Shown here in pieces: positions 15,108-23,443 of a DNA stretch of 64,000 bases. A model generated the notes under the pieces. That model made no database searches and was not told the DNA's origin. It saw only the letters and a list, made by a program, of their open reading frames with translations. Position 1 is the first letter of the stretch. Each line of letters opens with the position of its first letter. This DNA is from Mycobacterium sp. URHD0025 (GTDB taxonomy: Bacteria > Actinomycetota > Actinomycetes > Mycobacteriales > Mycobacteriaceae). The position numbers were made by a program, and so were the translations under genes. Where the stretch lies: NCBI RefSeq assembly GCF_000426065.1, contig NZ_KE384491.1, positions 334,205-398,204 of the forward strand, given 5' to 3'.

Positions 15108-15845
15108 TCACGGGTTCATCCGGTCGAACAACGCCTCACCATCGCGGCGGGTGCCGACCGACTGGCCGACCAACACCTCCGCGTCGCCACGCTCCAGCAG
15201 CGGCAAGGCTTCTGCGACGAACTCTTCAGCCGTCACCGCCGCACTCGCAGCGGGATTACGTTCTGCGCTGGATTGCGACCGAAGACCCGACGCAACAATC
15301 GGCGGTGCCATTTCTATGACCTCGACATGGCTGCCGCGAAGCTGGTGGCGAAGACTCAGAGTGAACGAGTGCAGCGCCGCTTTCGTCGCGCAGTAGACGG
15401 GAAAGACGGCCAGCGGCGCAAAGGCCAATCCCGACGTCACGTTGATGATCGTCGCTTCAGGTTGCCGGCGCAGCTTCGGCAACAAGTCGTCGATCAGATG
15501 TACCGGTGCGGCAAGGTTGATCGCGATCTCGGCATCCAGATCGTGAGCCGCATCATCGCCACTGAAGTCCCGCGGAATCTGTATCCCCGCGTTGTTTACC
15601 AGCACGCTCAGGTCGGGGTGCTCGGCAGCCAGCCAGTTCACCAGCGCGTCCCTACTCGCCGTATTCGCAACATCGCATTGGCGTGCAATCAAATTAGGAT
15701 CCTCGCTGCACGCTCTGTCCAGCTTCTCCTGACTACGCCCACAGATGATGACGCGATTGCCCCGCGCACCGACCGCTTTCGCCAACGCAAGCCCGATACC
15801 GGTCGCACCACCTGTGATGAGCCAGGTCCTATCCGTCAATTCCAT
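15108..15845 (-). CDS. Short-chain dehydrogenase/reductase (DltE-like)
   Basis: This 245-residue protein has the classical SDR nucleotide site T-G-G-A-T-G-I-G, the N-N-A-G motif (V-L-V-N-N-A-G-I-Q), catalytic Ser in I-N-V-T-S-G-L and the Y-C-A-T-K catalytic pair. The sequence resembles the DltE-type SDR group. Cofactor is probably NAD(P)H; substrate unknown. It leads a two-gene unit with the NmrA protein, and a palindromic operator candidate covers its putative -35 region. Confidence 0.9.
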   Translation of the reverse strand: MELTDRTWLITGGATGIGLALAKAVGARGNRVIICGRSQEKLDRACSEDPNLIARQCDVANTASRDALVNWLAAEHPDLSVLVNNAGIQIPRDFSGDDAAHDLDAEIAINLAAPVHLIDDLLPKLRRQPEATIINVTSGLAFAPLAVFPVYCATKAALHSFTLSLRHQLRGSHVEVIEMAPPIVASGLRSQSSAERNPAASAAVTAEEFVAEALPLLERGDAEVLVGQSVGTRRDGEALFDRMNP

Positions 15846-15968
15846 CTCAAGTCCTCTTCGTGAGCCGGGCCGTCAAACGCTTCTCAACGTCACCCAGGTC
15901 AGCGGCACACGTCGACCACACCGCATGGCAACGCCTTCCCGATTGAGCCGCGCCGACCATCCAAGGCA

Positions 15969-16003
15969 ACTATAAAACATCGTATCTATATCAAACGTTT
16001 GAT
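15969..16003 (-). promoter_or_regulatory. SDR-NmrA promoter with palindromic operator candidate
   Basis: ATCAAACGTTTGAT at 15990-16003 is a perfect 14-bp palindrome, a typical MarR-family operator shape. On the minus strand TATAGT (15974 to 15969) is a good -10 site, and its -35 position would fall at about 15992-15997, inside the palindrome. A protein bound here would block the promoter. The rest of 15846-16141 is promoter DNA and no gene is seen in it. Confidence 0.6.
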
Positions 16004-16109
16004 GCTAGACAAGGTCTTGCGTACAAGGAATCGGGGCATTGTTCGCCCAGGTCAGCACGCGAAGTCCACAGTTAGGCGTTGACGACCGAATCACGTTGCT
16101 GTCAGTGGG

Positions 16110-16130
16110 TTGACTCTTAGCAAACGTCTA
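16110..16130 (+). promoter_or_regulatory. Second operator-like site upstream of marR
   Basis: TAGCAAACGTCTA at 16118-16130 shares the CAAACGT core with the palindrome at 15990-16003 and lies only 11 bp before the marR start codon. TTGACT at 16110-16115 may be a -35. Binding here would give autoregulation, as is common for MarR proteins. The -10 is not clear. Confidence 0.4.
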
Positions 16131-16141
16131 CAGCGCGTCCA

Positions 16142-16621
16142 ATGTCGTACCCTCGACGAGTGAAGGGCGATGACCACGGACCCGTCGGTCCCGATGCGCT
16201 AAACCGCGTCACCTGGGCACTGCGTAAAGCGGAAGGCGCCGTGCAGACACTCAAGGAGCAGCGACTGCGGCCGCTGGGCATACCCGTGGCGCACTATTCA
16301 CTCCTGATCTCGGTTCATTCCGATCCGGGCTTGACCGGCGCGGAGGTGGCCCGGCGCCTGAACGTCACTCCACAAGCAGTGGCCTCGTTGGTGGACCGCC
16401 TGGAGAAACGCGGCCAACTGGAGCGCAGGCCGCACCCACGCCACCGCCATGTGCAGGAGTTGCACCTCACCGACGAAGGCCGGGACGCCCTGCGCCGCGC
16501 CGATGCCATCGTTGCCGAAGTAGAGGACGAAATCGGCACGCAACTCGGACCCGCAAACACCAAACGCTTGCGAGCCTTGCTGGACAGAGTCGCCGACGCG
16601 GCAATGGCAGGAGGGTCATGA
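16142..16621 (+). CDS. MarR family transcriptional regulator
   Basis: This 159-residue protein has the MarR winged helix: L-T-G-A-E-V-A-R-R-L-N-V-T-P-Q-A-V-A-S-L-V-D-R-L-E recognition region followed by the wing (R-R-P-H-P-R-H-R-H-V-Q-E-L-H-L-T). It is divergent from the SDR-NmrA unit and shares a promoter region containing two CAAACGT sites. Its stop overlaps the next gene's ATG (ATGA), so regulator and monooxygenase are coupled. The likely role is ligand-responsive repression of both units. Confidence 0.93.
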   Translation: MSYPRRVKGDDHGPVGPDALNRVTWALRKAEGAVQTLKEQRLRPLGIPVAHYSLLISVHSDPGLTGAEVARRLNVTPQAVASLVDRLEKRGQLERRPHPRHRHVQELHLTDEGRDALRRADAIVAEVEDEIGTQLGPANTKRLRALLDRVADAAMAGGS

Positions 16622-17049
16622 TGAAATATCGACTCATGTCCGGCCTGGGCACAGTCATCGTTGGCCTCTGGATGCTGGTGTCATCGGGAACCGCCCTCGC
16701 TGATCCCGTACCCAGCCCCGGCCAACCATCCCAAACCCAGACTCCGATCGTGCGCATCGCGGAGCTGCAGATCGATCCCTACTACATCGAGCAGTACAAG
16801 GCGGCGCTCACCGAGGAGATCAACGCCTCCATCAGTGTCGAACCCGGCGTGCTGAGCCTGAACGCCGTCTCGATCAAAGACGAGCCGACGCACATCAGGA
16901 TCTTCGAGACCTACGCCGACATGGACGCCTACCACTCGCATATCCAGTCACCGCACTTCCTGAAGTACAAGACCGAAACTCAACACATGATCCGCAACTT
17001 GACGCTGCTGCAGACGGATCCCATCTTTCTGGGAACCCGGCCGGCCTGA
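16618..17049 (+). CDS. Exported antibiotic-biosynthesis-monooxygenase (ABM) domain protein
   Basis: The product (143 residues) has a signal peptide (about residues 1-29, G-T-A-L-A-D-P cleavage region) and one ABM-type ferredoxin-like domain: I-V-R-I-A-E-L-Q-I-D, E-P-G-V-L-S-L, H-I-R-I-F-E-T-Y-A-D and H-I-Q-S-P-H-F-L-K-Y. Cytoplasmic ABM proteins such as YgiN oxidise quinols; an exported member is less usual. It is translationally coupled to marR. Together with the SDR and NmrA proteins it suggests handling of quinones or related reactive compounds, as inference. Confidence 0.85.
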   Translation: MMKYRLMSGLGTVIVGLWMLVSSGTALADPVPSPGQPSQTQTPIVRIAELQIDPYYIEQYKAALTEEINASISVEPGVLSLNAVSIKDEPTHIRIFETYADMDAYHSHIQSPHFLKYKTETQHMIRNLTLLQTDPIFLGTRPA

Positions 17050-17080
17050 TCTCGCCGGTACCTGCGGCGGCGTGCGCCGG

Positions 17081-18145
17081 TCAGAACACGCGACCGCGCA
17101 GGATCACCAGATCCGGGTGGCTGACCCCACCGTCACGCGGATCGTCGGTGTAACACACCAGGTCGGCGGACGCTCCGTGCTCCAGTGCGGGTCGGCCGAG
17201 CCAGGTCCGGGCATCCCAACTGGCCGCGCCGAGCGCGGCGGTCGGGCTCATCCCGATGCCCTTGAGCGCCTCGATCTCGTCGGCGATGCGGCCGTGGGCG
17301 ATCATCCCTCCCGCATCGGTGCCCGCGTAGATCGGGATCCCCGCCTCGTGGGCCGCGCCGACCCGGCTGCGGCAGGACGCATAGAGATCGCGCATGTGCC
17401 CGGCATATGCCGGGTACTTGCCGGCCGCATCGGCGATGCCGGGAAAGTTCTCGATATTGATCAGCGTGGGCACCAACGCCGTGCCGTGCTCGAGCATCAA
17501 TTCGATGGTGTCGTCGGTGATGCCGGTCCCATGCTCGATGCAGTCGATGCCGGCCTTGATCAGACCCGGCAGGGCATCCTCGCCGAACACGTGCGCCGTG
17601 ACTCGTGCCCCCTCCGCGTGGGCAGCGTCTATCGCGGCTTTCAGGATCTCGTCGGACCACAGCGGTGCCAGATCTCCGATGCCGCGGTCGATCCAGTCGC
17701 CGACCAGCTTCACCCAGCCGTCACCGAAGCGGGCCTGCTCGGCCACGGCCGCCGGCAGTTGCGACTCGTCCTCGATGTCGATCGGCAAACCGGGTGAATA
17801 GCGCTTGGGCCGGGCCAGATGCCGGCCGGCCCGGATGATGCGCGGCAGGTCCTCACGGTCGTCGAAGCTGCGGGTGTCCACCGGCGAACCGGCGTCGCGC
17901 AGCAGCAGCGCACCGGCGCCACGCTCGGTCTCGGCCTGGGTGACCGCCTCGTCGAGGTCGACGGCACCACCGGGGCCCAGGCCGACGTGGCAGTGGGCGT
18001 CGACCAGTCCAGGAATGATCCAGCCGCCGTCAAACACCGTGTCGGCGTTGGCAATCGGCTCCGCTGACAGCACGCCGCCAGCCACCCACCACTGGACGGG
18101 CTCACCATCGGGGAGCCCGCGTCCCCGGAGGTGGAGCGCGTGCAC
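17081..18145 (-). CDS. Amidohydrolase family protein (Rv2915c type)
   Basis: This 354-residue metal-dependent hydrolase has the D-A-H-C-H-V-G (HxH) metal motif after G-G-W-I-I-P-G-L-V, later G-A-R-V-T-A-H-V-F-G and I-D-C-I-E-H-G-T-G-I, and the final metal Asp in Y-A-G-T-D-A-G-G-M-I. It is of the imidazolonepropionase/prolidase-like branch and is cytoplasmic. The GTG start at 18145 lies 4 bp after the ffh stop, so it is probably translated from the ffh transcript, the same order as in M. tuberculosis. Substrate unknown. Confidence 0.88.
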   Translation of the reverse strand: MHALHLRGRGLPDGEPVQWWVAGGVLSAEPIANADTVFDGGWIIPGLVDAHCHVGLGPGGAVDLDEAVTQAETERGAGALLLRDAGSPVDTRSFDDREDLPRIIRAGRHLARPKRYSPGLPIDIEDESQLPAAVAEQARFGDGWVKLVGDWIDRGIGDLAPLWSDEILKAAIDAAHAEGARVTAHVFGEDALPGLIKAGIDCIEHGTGITDDTIELMLEHGTALVPTLINIENFPGIADAAGKYPAYAGHMRDLYASCRSRVGAAHEAGIPIYAGTDAGGMIAHGRIADEIEALKGIGMSPTAALGAASWDARTWLGRPALEHGASADLVCYTDDPRDGGVSHPDLVILRGRVF

Positions 18146-18149
18146 CGAA

Positions 18150-19718
18150 TTACTTCTGGCCCGGGAACTTCAGCTTGGACAGGTCGAAATCGGCCAGGCC
18201 GGGCGGCAATTCGTCCAGGCCCTTGGGCATGTTGGACAGGTCAGGGAACCCGGCAGGAAGCCCGGCCGCACCCAGCGGGTTGCGCACCTTGGGTGGCGTC
18301 GGGCCCGCGCCCTTACGGCCCTTTTTACCGGCCTGCTTGTTCTTGCCCTTGGCGGCCTTACGGGGCGTGTTCTTGCGACCGAACGGCATGCCCATCTGGC
18401 CGGCCATCGACGACATCATCTTGCGGGCGTCGAAGAACCGATCGACCAGCGAATTGACCTCGGACACGGTCACCCCGGAGCCATTGGCGATGCGCAGCCG
18501 CCGGGACGCGTTGATGATCTTGGGATCAGCCCGCTCGGCGGGAGTCATGCCGCGGATGATGGCCTGCACGCGGTCCAGCTGCTTGTCGTCGACCGCGGCC
18601 AGCGCGTCCTTCATCTGACCGGCCCCGGGCAGCATGCCGAGCAGGTTGCCGATCGGGCCCATCTTGCGGATCGCCAGCATCTGCTCAAGAAAGTCCTCGA
18701 GCGTCAGCTCACCCGAGCCGATCTTGGCGGCGGCCTCCTCGGCCTTCTGCTGGTCGAAGACCTGCTCGGCCTGCTCGATGAGGGTGAGCACGTCGCCCAT
18801 CCCCAGAATGCGGCTGGCCATCCGGTCGGGGTGGAAGACATCGAAATCTTCGAGCTTCTCCCCCGCGGACGCGAACAGGATCGGCATGCCGGTGATCTCG
18901 CGGACCGACAAGGCCGCACCACCGCGGGCATCGCCGTCGAGTTTGGTCAGCACCACACCGGTGAATCCGACGCCCTCGCGGAACGCCTCGGCGGTGGCGA
19001 CGGCGTCCTGGCCGATCATGGCGTCGAGGACGAACAGGGTCTCGTCCGGGCGCACGGCGTCACGGATCGCGGCCGCCTGGCTCATCAGTTCGTCGTCGAT
19101 GCCGAGCCGGCCCGCGGTATCGACGAGGACGACATCGAAGTGCTTGGCCCGGGCTTCGGCCAGGCCGGCCGCGGCCACCGCCACCGGATCCCCCGCGCCG
19201 TCGGATTCGTGCGCGCCGGGCGCCGTGCCGGGGTGCGGGGCGAAGACTGCCACGCCGGCACGTTCACCGACGATCTGCAGCTGGTTGACCGCGCCGGGTC
19301 GCTGCAGGTCACACGCCACCAGCAGCGGGGTATGACCCAGTCCCTTGAGCCATTTCGCCAGCTTGCCGGCCAGCGTGGTCTTACCGGCGCCTTGCAGGCC
19401 GGCCAGCATGATCACGGTCGGCGGGTTCTTGGCGAAGGCCAGTTGACGGGTCTCGCCGCCGAGGATGCCGATCAGCTCCTCGTTGACGATCTTGACCACC
19501 TGCTGCGCGGGGTTCAGCGCGGCCGAGACCTCGGCGCCCTTGGCGCGATCCTTGATCCGCGCGACGAAGGCACGCACCACCGGCAGCGAGACGTCGGCCT
19601 CCAGCAGGGCCAACCGGATCTCGCGCGCCGTGGCGTCGATATCGGCGTCGGTCAACCGCCCCTTGCCGCGTAGGCCCTGCAGGGCTCCGGTCAACCGGTC
19701 AGACAGGCTCTCAAACAC
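18150..19718 (-). CDS. ffh: Signal recognition particle protein Ffh
   Basis: Ffh (522 residues) binds signal sequences and 4.5S RNA, and delivers ribosomes to FtsY. The N and G domains carry the P-loop G-L-Q-G-A-G-K-T-T-L, D-T-A-G-R-L and T-K-L-D-G-D-A-R-G-G. The methionine-rich M domain (M-A-G-Q-M-G-M-P-F, S-G-V-T-V-S-E-V-N) follows, and the tail is rich in Lys, Gly and Pro and ends D-L-S-K-L-K-F-P-G. Start GTG 19718 (M-F-E-S-L-S-D-R-L). The upstream membrane-protein frame overlaps this start by 28 bp. Confidence 0.97.
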   Translation of the reverse strand: MFESLSDRLTGALQGLRGKGRLTDADIDATAREIRLALLEADVSLPVVRAFVARIKDRAKGAEVSAALNPAQQVVKIVNEELIGILGGETRQLAFAKNPPTVIMLAGLQGAGKTTLAGKLAKWLKGLGHTPLLVACDLQRPGAVNQLQIVGERAGVAVFAPHPGTAPGAHESDGAGDPVAVAAAGLAEARAKHFDVVLVDTAGRLGIDDELMSQAAAIRDAVRPDETLFVLDAMIGQDAVATAEAFREGVGFTGVVLTKLDGDARGGAALSVREITGMPILFASAGEKLEDFDVFHPDRMASRILGMGDVLTLIEQAEQVFDQQKAEEAAAKIGSGELTLEDFLEQMLAIRKMGPIGNLLGMLPGAGQMKDALAAVDDKQLDRVQAIIRGMTPAERADPKIINASRRLRIANGSGVTVSEVNSLVDRFFDARKMMSSMAGQMGMPFGRKNTPRKAAKGKNKQAGKKGRKGAGPTPPKVRNPLGAAGLPAGFPDLSNMPKGLDELPPGLADFDLSKLKFPGQK

Positions 19719-20506
19719 GTGGTAAGCCTAGCGGGCCGCCGAATTGTGGCGCGGCCGTGCGCCGCGAGCCGGAGCTCATGGCGTCCGCCGCCCAGCAGAT
19801 CAGGCAGGAAAGCACGAAGATACCTATGCTTCGTGGCCGCCGCGCCCCACCACTGGTTCCACCACGCATCGTCGAAAGAGTCGTGGTTGTGAACCGCGTC
19901 GCGGATCAGCGCTCGACGAACCACCTGATCGATGGTCGCGAGCACCACAGTCGCGATCAGGCCGACGGCCCAGATCTTGTTGCGTCGACGCGCTATGCCC
20001 CAGGCGCTCACCTGACCCACTGCGATCAGCACGGGACACGCGTCAAGCACCCACATCAGCGCATCTGAGCCGCCCGTCATCCGATACAGGGACGGGTACC
20101 ACAGGTACGCAGCCACCACCGCCGTGTCGAGCACCGTCATCGCGATGACGGTGCTGACGGCGGCAACGCGTCGGTTACGCCGTGCCCAGAAAGCGATGAC
20201 AACCAGGAAGTACAGCCAAAGCACGGCGTTGGAACCCAAGGCCCACGCATTGCGCAGCGGTTCAGACCAGTCCTTCACCCAGGGCGCCTGCCTGAGCGAC
20301 GAGTGCAGGAAGAAGATCAGGATCGTGGGCAACAGCAGCAAGGCGCTGATGAGGGCCTGCAAGGCCGGCGACAACCGCTCGGGCTCCGGAGCCGGGATCG
20401 GGGCCGGGTACCCATACGGAGCCCCGTATGGGTACTGCTGCGGCGGGCTGTGGCTATAGCCAGGCGGCACACCGTGCCCGAAGTGCGGGCCCGCGAAATT
20501 GGTCAT
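19691..20506 (-). CDS. Hypothetical multi-pass membrane protein with Pro/Tyr/Gly-rich N-terminus
   Basis: This 271-residue product has a cytoplasmic-type N-terminus rich in P-Y-G units (residues 8-42), then four or five hydrophobic segments (A-L-I-S-A-L-L-L-L-P-T-I-L, L-W-L-Y-F-L-V-V-I-A-F, A-V-V-A-A-Y-L-W-Y, I-W-A-V-G-L-I-A-T-V-V-L). After about residue 225 the sequence becomes Arg/Leu/Gly-rich and unlike a membrane domain, and runs into the ffh start. That tail may be a readthrough of a frameshifted stop. I do not recognise the family. It is isolated on the strand between glnD and ffh. Confidence 0.7.
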   Translation of the reverse strand: MTNFAGPHFGHGVPPGYSHSPPQQYPYGAPYGYPAPIPAPEPERLSPALQALISALLLLPTILIFFLHSSLRQAPWVKDWSEPLRNAWALGSNAVLWLYFLVVIAFWARRNRRVAAVSTVIAMTVLDTAVVAAYLWYPSLYRMTGGSDALMWVLDACPVLIAVGQVSAWGIARRRNKIWAVGLIATVVLATIDQVVRRALIRDAVHNHDSFDDAWWNQWWGAAATKHRYLRAFLPDLLGGGRHELRLAAHGRATIRRPARLTTCLRACLTG

Positions 20507-20528
20507 GCGGCCAATCTTCGCTTACCCG

Positions 20529-23018
20529 TCAGCCGGCCTGCTGCACCGGTTTGGCCGGTGGCGGCGCGGGCAGGATCGCGAACATGTCACGTTCCAATTC
20601 CGCACGGAATGCGGCCCGAGCCGCTTCGTCGGCGGCCAAAGCCGGTGCGGTGACGCAGAACACGTCGACCACCGACGAGCCCAGCGTGGTCACCTTGGCC
20701 CAGGCGACGTCCACACCATCACGCTCGAAGACCGCGGTCAGCCGCGCCAGCAGACCGGCCCGGTCGATCGTGCGGATCTGGACGACCAGATCTGAAGGTG
20801 CGGCGCCGGGCGACCACAGGATGCGCGGCGGGGCGGGCACGTGGTTGGCCGGCACCGACGCGAGGATCTCGCCGGCCCGGGTGGTCGGATACTGGGCGGC
20901 TTCCTGATCGCGCCGCTCCAGGGCGCCGATCACGTCCAGTTCCCCTTCGAGCGCCAGAATGAACTGCTGGCGCAGCAGTTCGGCCGCCGGCGGAGCACCG
21001 AAGTGCGGGGACACCACGAAGGTGTTGATCGCCGAGCCCTCGTGACTGTTGACCGATGCCGAATGGACCCGCAGCGAATTCAATGCCAGCACGCCGGCCG
21101 CCTTGGACAGCAGCCCGCGCCGGTCCGGGGCGATCATCGTCACGTCGTAGATGTGCGGGCCCTCGCCCGGCGCGAGTTCGACATGGATCCCCGCGTCCGC
21201 GGCCAGCTCCATGAACCGAGGCTCGATCGGATCGGGCTGCGGCAGCGGTTCGCCCGCCATCACCAGCCGGCACCGTCTGACGAGGTCCCCGATCAGCGAT
21301 GCCTTCCAGTCACCCCACACCCCCGGACCCGTTGCCAGCGAATCGGCCTCGGCCAGTACATGCAGCAGCTCCAGCAGCACCATATCGCCACCGAGAGCGT
21401 CGGTTACCCCGTCAATGATCTTGGGGTCCTGCAGATCTCGGCGCGTCGCCGTGTCGGGGAGCAGCAGGTGGTACCGGACGATCTTCGACAGCACCTCGAT
21501 GTCGGACGGCCACAGACCGAGCCGGGTGCCGATCTGGGTGGCCAGCTCCGCGCCGATCACGCTGTGGTCGCCACCGCGGCCCTTGCCGATGTCGTGGCAC
21601 AGCGCCCCCAGCAGCAACAGATCCGGCCGAGATACCCGTGTGGTGAAAGCGGCTGCCCGCGAGACGGTTTCAACCAGGTGGCGGTCAACCGTCCAGATGT
21701 GCACCACGTCGCGTGGCGGAAGGTCGCGCACCGCACCCCACTCCGGGAACAGTCGGCCCCACAGGCCCGTTCGGTCCAGGGCCTCGATGGTGGCCACCGC
21801 GGCGGGACCGGACGCCAGCAGCACCAGCAGGTCCTTGAGCGCCTGACGCGGCCAGGGTGTGCGCAGTTCCGGCGCGGTTTCGGCCAACCTGCTCAGCGTG
21901 GACACCGCCATGGGCAATCCGGTGCTGGCCGATGCGGCCGCGACCCGCAGAATCAACCCCGGATCGCGTTCCGGTCGGGCATCGCGGGCCAGGATCACCT
22001 CGCCCGCGAACTCGATCACCCCTTCGTCGAGTGGGCGGCGCACCGGACGGCGCAATGCCGCAAACCCGCGGCGCGGCAAGGCATTGGCGGCCGTGCGAAT
22101 TCCCGAGTCGACGTAGTAGCTCACGGTGCGGGCCGCATCCGAGAGCATGCGGGCCAGATCGAACCGGTCCCCGATTCGCAAGGCCGCGCCGATCTCGTCG
22201 GCATGCTGGGCCAGCAAGAGCTCCCGGCCGCGGCCGGAGACCCGGTGCAGTTCGGTGCGCACATTGAGCAGCGCCAGATGGGCATCACCCAGCGTTCCGG
22301 TCGGCGAAGCCAGGGCTCGACTCGGATATACGTCAGCCAGCTGCGCTATGGCGAGCGCATTGAGCAGTTGAACATCGCGCAGGCCGCCCCGGCCCGACTT
22401 GAGGTCCGGTTCGGCGCGGTGCGCGATCTGGCCGCTGCGCTCCCACCGCGCCCGCGCATGCTCGACGAGCTCGTCGAAACGCGAGGCGATTCCGATCCGC
22501 CACTGCCGGCGCGAGCCGCCGACCAGCAGCGCCGACAGATCGGCATCGCCGGCGATGTGACGCGCGTCGAGCATCGCCAGGCCCACCGAGATGTCCTCAC
22601 CGGCCACCTTCAGCGCCTCGGGCACGGTGCGCACACTGTGATCGATACGAATATTGGCGTCCCACAAGGGATACCAGAGTTTCTCGGCGACCTCGGAGAC
22701 AAGCTCGACCGGCATGTTGTCATGCAACAACGTGAGGTCCAGATCGGAGTACGGCAACATCTCGCCGCGGCCGAGACCGCCGGTTGCCACGATCGAGAAT
22801 CCGCTGGTGGCCGTGATCCCTATCTCGGCGGCCTTTGTCGTGAGCCAGAATTCGTGCAAATCGAGTAGTGCGTTGCGCAGAGCCGCCGCATCCAGCTGAC
22901 GCGCCCCTCCGCCGAGCAACTGTCGGGTGGCCGCCGCCAGATCGTTGGCGGGACGCGATGAAGGCACCGGAGCCTCCTTTGGGGAGGCTCCGGTGAATTC
23001 TCGGTTGTTCTCTGTCAT
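20529..23018 (-). CDS. glnD: [Protein-PII] uridylyl/adenylyltransferase GlnD
   Basis: GlnD (829 residues) modifies PII in response to glutamine. Domains in order: nucleotidyltransferase (V-A-T-G-G-L-G-R-G-E-M-L-P-Y-S-D-L-D-L), helical linker, HD hydrolase (L-C-H-D-I-G-K-G-R-G-G-D-H), and two C-terminal ACT domains that sense glutamine. In actinobacteria the enzyme adenylylates rather than uridylylates PII. The ATG at 23018 has a GGGGAGGAG site. Codons 8-18 contain a perfect 13-bp inverted repeat. It is the last gene of amt-glnB-glnD, 80 bp after glnB. Confidence 0.96.
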   Translation of the reverse strand: MTENNREFTGASPKEAPVPSSRPANDLAAATRQLLGGGARQLDAAALRNALLDLHEFWLTTKAAEIGITATSGFSIVATGGLGRGEMLPYSDLDLTLLHDNMPVELVSEVAEKLWYPLWDANIRIDHSVRTVPEALKVAGEDISVGLAMLDARHIAGDADLSALLVGGSRRQWRIGIASRFDELVEHARARWERSGQIAHRAEPDLKSGRGGLRDVQLLNALAIAQLADVYPSRALASPTGTLGDAHLALLNVRTELHRVSGRGRELLLAQHADEIGAALRIGDRFDLARMLSDAARTVSYYVDSGIRTAANALPRRGFAALRRPVRRPLDEGVIEFAGEVILARDARPERDPGLILRVAAASASTGLPMAVSTLSRLAETAPELRTPWPRQALKDLLVLLASGPAAVATIEALDRTGLWGRLFPEWGAVRDLPPRDVVHIWTVDRHLVETVSRAAAFTTRVSRPDLLLLGALCHDIGKGRGGDHSVIGAELATQIGTRLGLWPSDIEVLSKIVRYHLLLPDTATRRDLQDPKIIDGVTDALGGDMVLLELLHVLAEADSLATGPGVWGDWKASLIGDLVRRCRLVMAGEPLPQPDPIEPRFMELAADAGIHVELAPGEGPHIYDVTMIAPDRRGLLSKAAGVLALNSLRVHSASVNSHEGSAINTFVVSPHFGAPPAAELLRQQFILALEGELDVIGALERRDQEAAQYPTTRAGEILASVPANHVPAPPRILWSPGAAPSDLVVQIRTIDRAGLLARLTAVFERDGVDVAWAKVTTLGSSVVDVFCVTAPALAADEAARAAFRAELERDMFAILPAPPPAKPVQQAG
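22965..22995 (-). promoter_or_regulatory. Perfect 13-bp hairpin inside the first codons of glnD
   Basis: CACCGGAGCCTCC (22965-22977) and GGAGGCTCCGGTG (22983-22995) are exact inverse complements with a 5-nt loop. The structure begins 23 nt after the A of the glnD ATG. In the mRNA it forms a very GC-rich stem that also contains GGAGG, a ribosome-binding-like sequence. No U-run follows, so it is not a classical terminator. It could slow initiation or protect the mRNA. Function is inferred. Confidence 0.7.
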
Positions 23019-23098
23019 TTCGACTCCTCCCCGGCCGATCGCCGGGTAGTGCTCACGCGATTGCCAGCCGGGAGAGGACGCCTCGATGGACGCTCCGC

Positions 23099-23437
23099 CT
23101 ACAGGGCGTCAGCCCCCCGCTCGCCGGTACGCACCCGAACCACGGTGTCGACGGGGCTGACCCAGACCTTCCCGTCGCCGATCTTGCCGGTACGTGCGGC
23201 CTGCACGATGACGTCCACGACCTTGTCGACGGCAGAGTCGTCGACTACGACCTCCACCCGAACCTTGGGCACGAAGTCAACCGAGTATTCGGCTCCTCGG
23301 TAGACCTCGGTGTGGCCCTTCTGACGGCCGTAGCCCTGTACCTCGCTGACGGTCATGCCCAGAATGCCCGTCTGCTCCAGGCCGGTCTTGACATCCTCCA
23401 GCGTGAACGGCTTGACGATCGCAGTGATCAGCTTCAT
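23099..23437 (-). CDS. glnB: Nitrogen regulatory protein P-II
   Basis: This 112-residue protein is a standard PII trimer subunit: M-K-L-I-T-A-I-V-K-P-F at the start, T-loop with Tyr51 (Y-R-G-A-E-Y-S-V-D-F), and the nucleotide-binding T-G-K-I-G-D-G-K-V-W. Tyr51 is the residue modified by GlnD. PII binds ATP/ADP/2-oxoglutarate and controls AmtB and other nitrogen targets; with amt just upstream it probably acts on that channel. Spacing to amt is 6 bp. Confidence 0.97.
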   Translation of the reverse strand: MKLITAIVKPFTLEDVKTGLEQTGILGMTVSEVQGYGRQKGHTEVYRGAEYSVDFVPKVRVEVVVDDSAVDKVVDVIVQAARTGKIGDGKVWVSPVDTVVRVRTGERGADAL

Positions 23438-23443
23438 ATTCCC

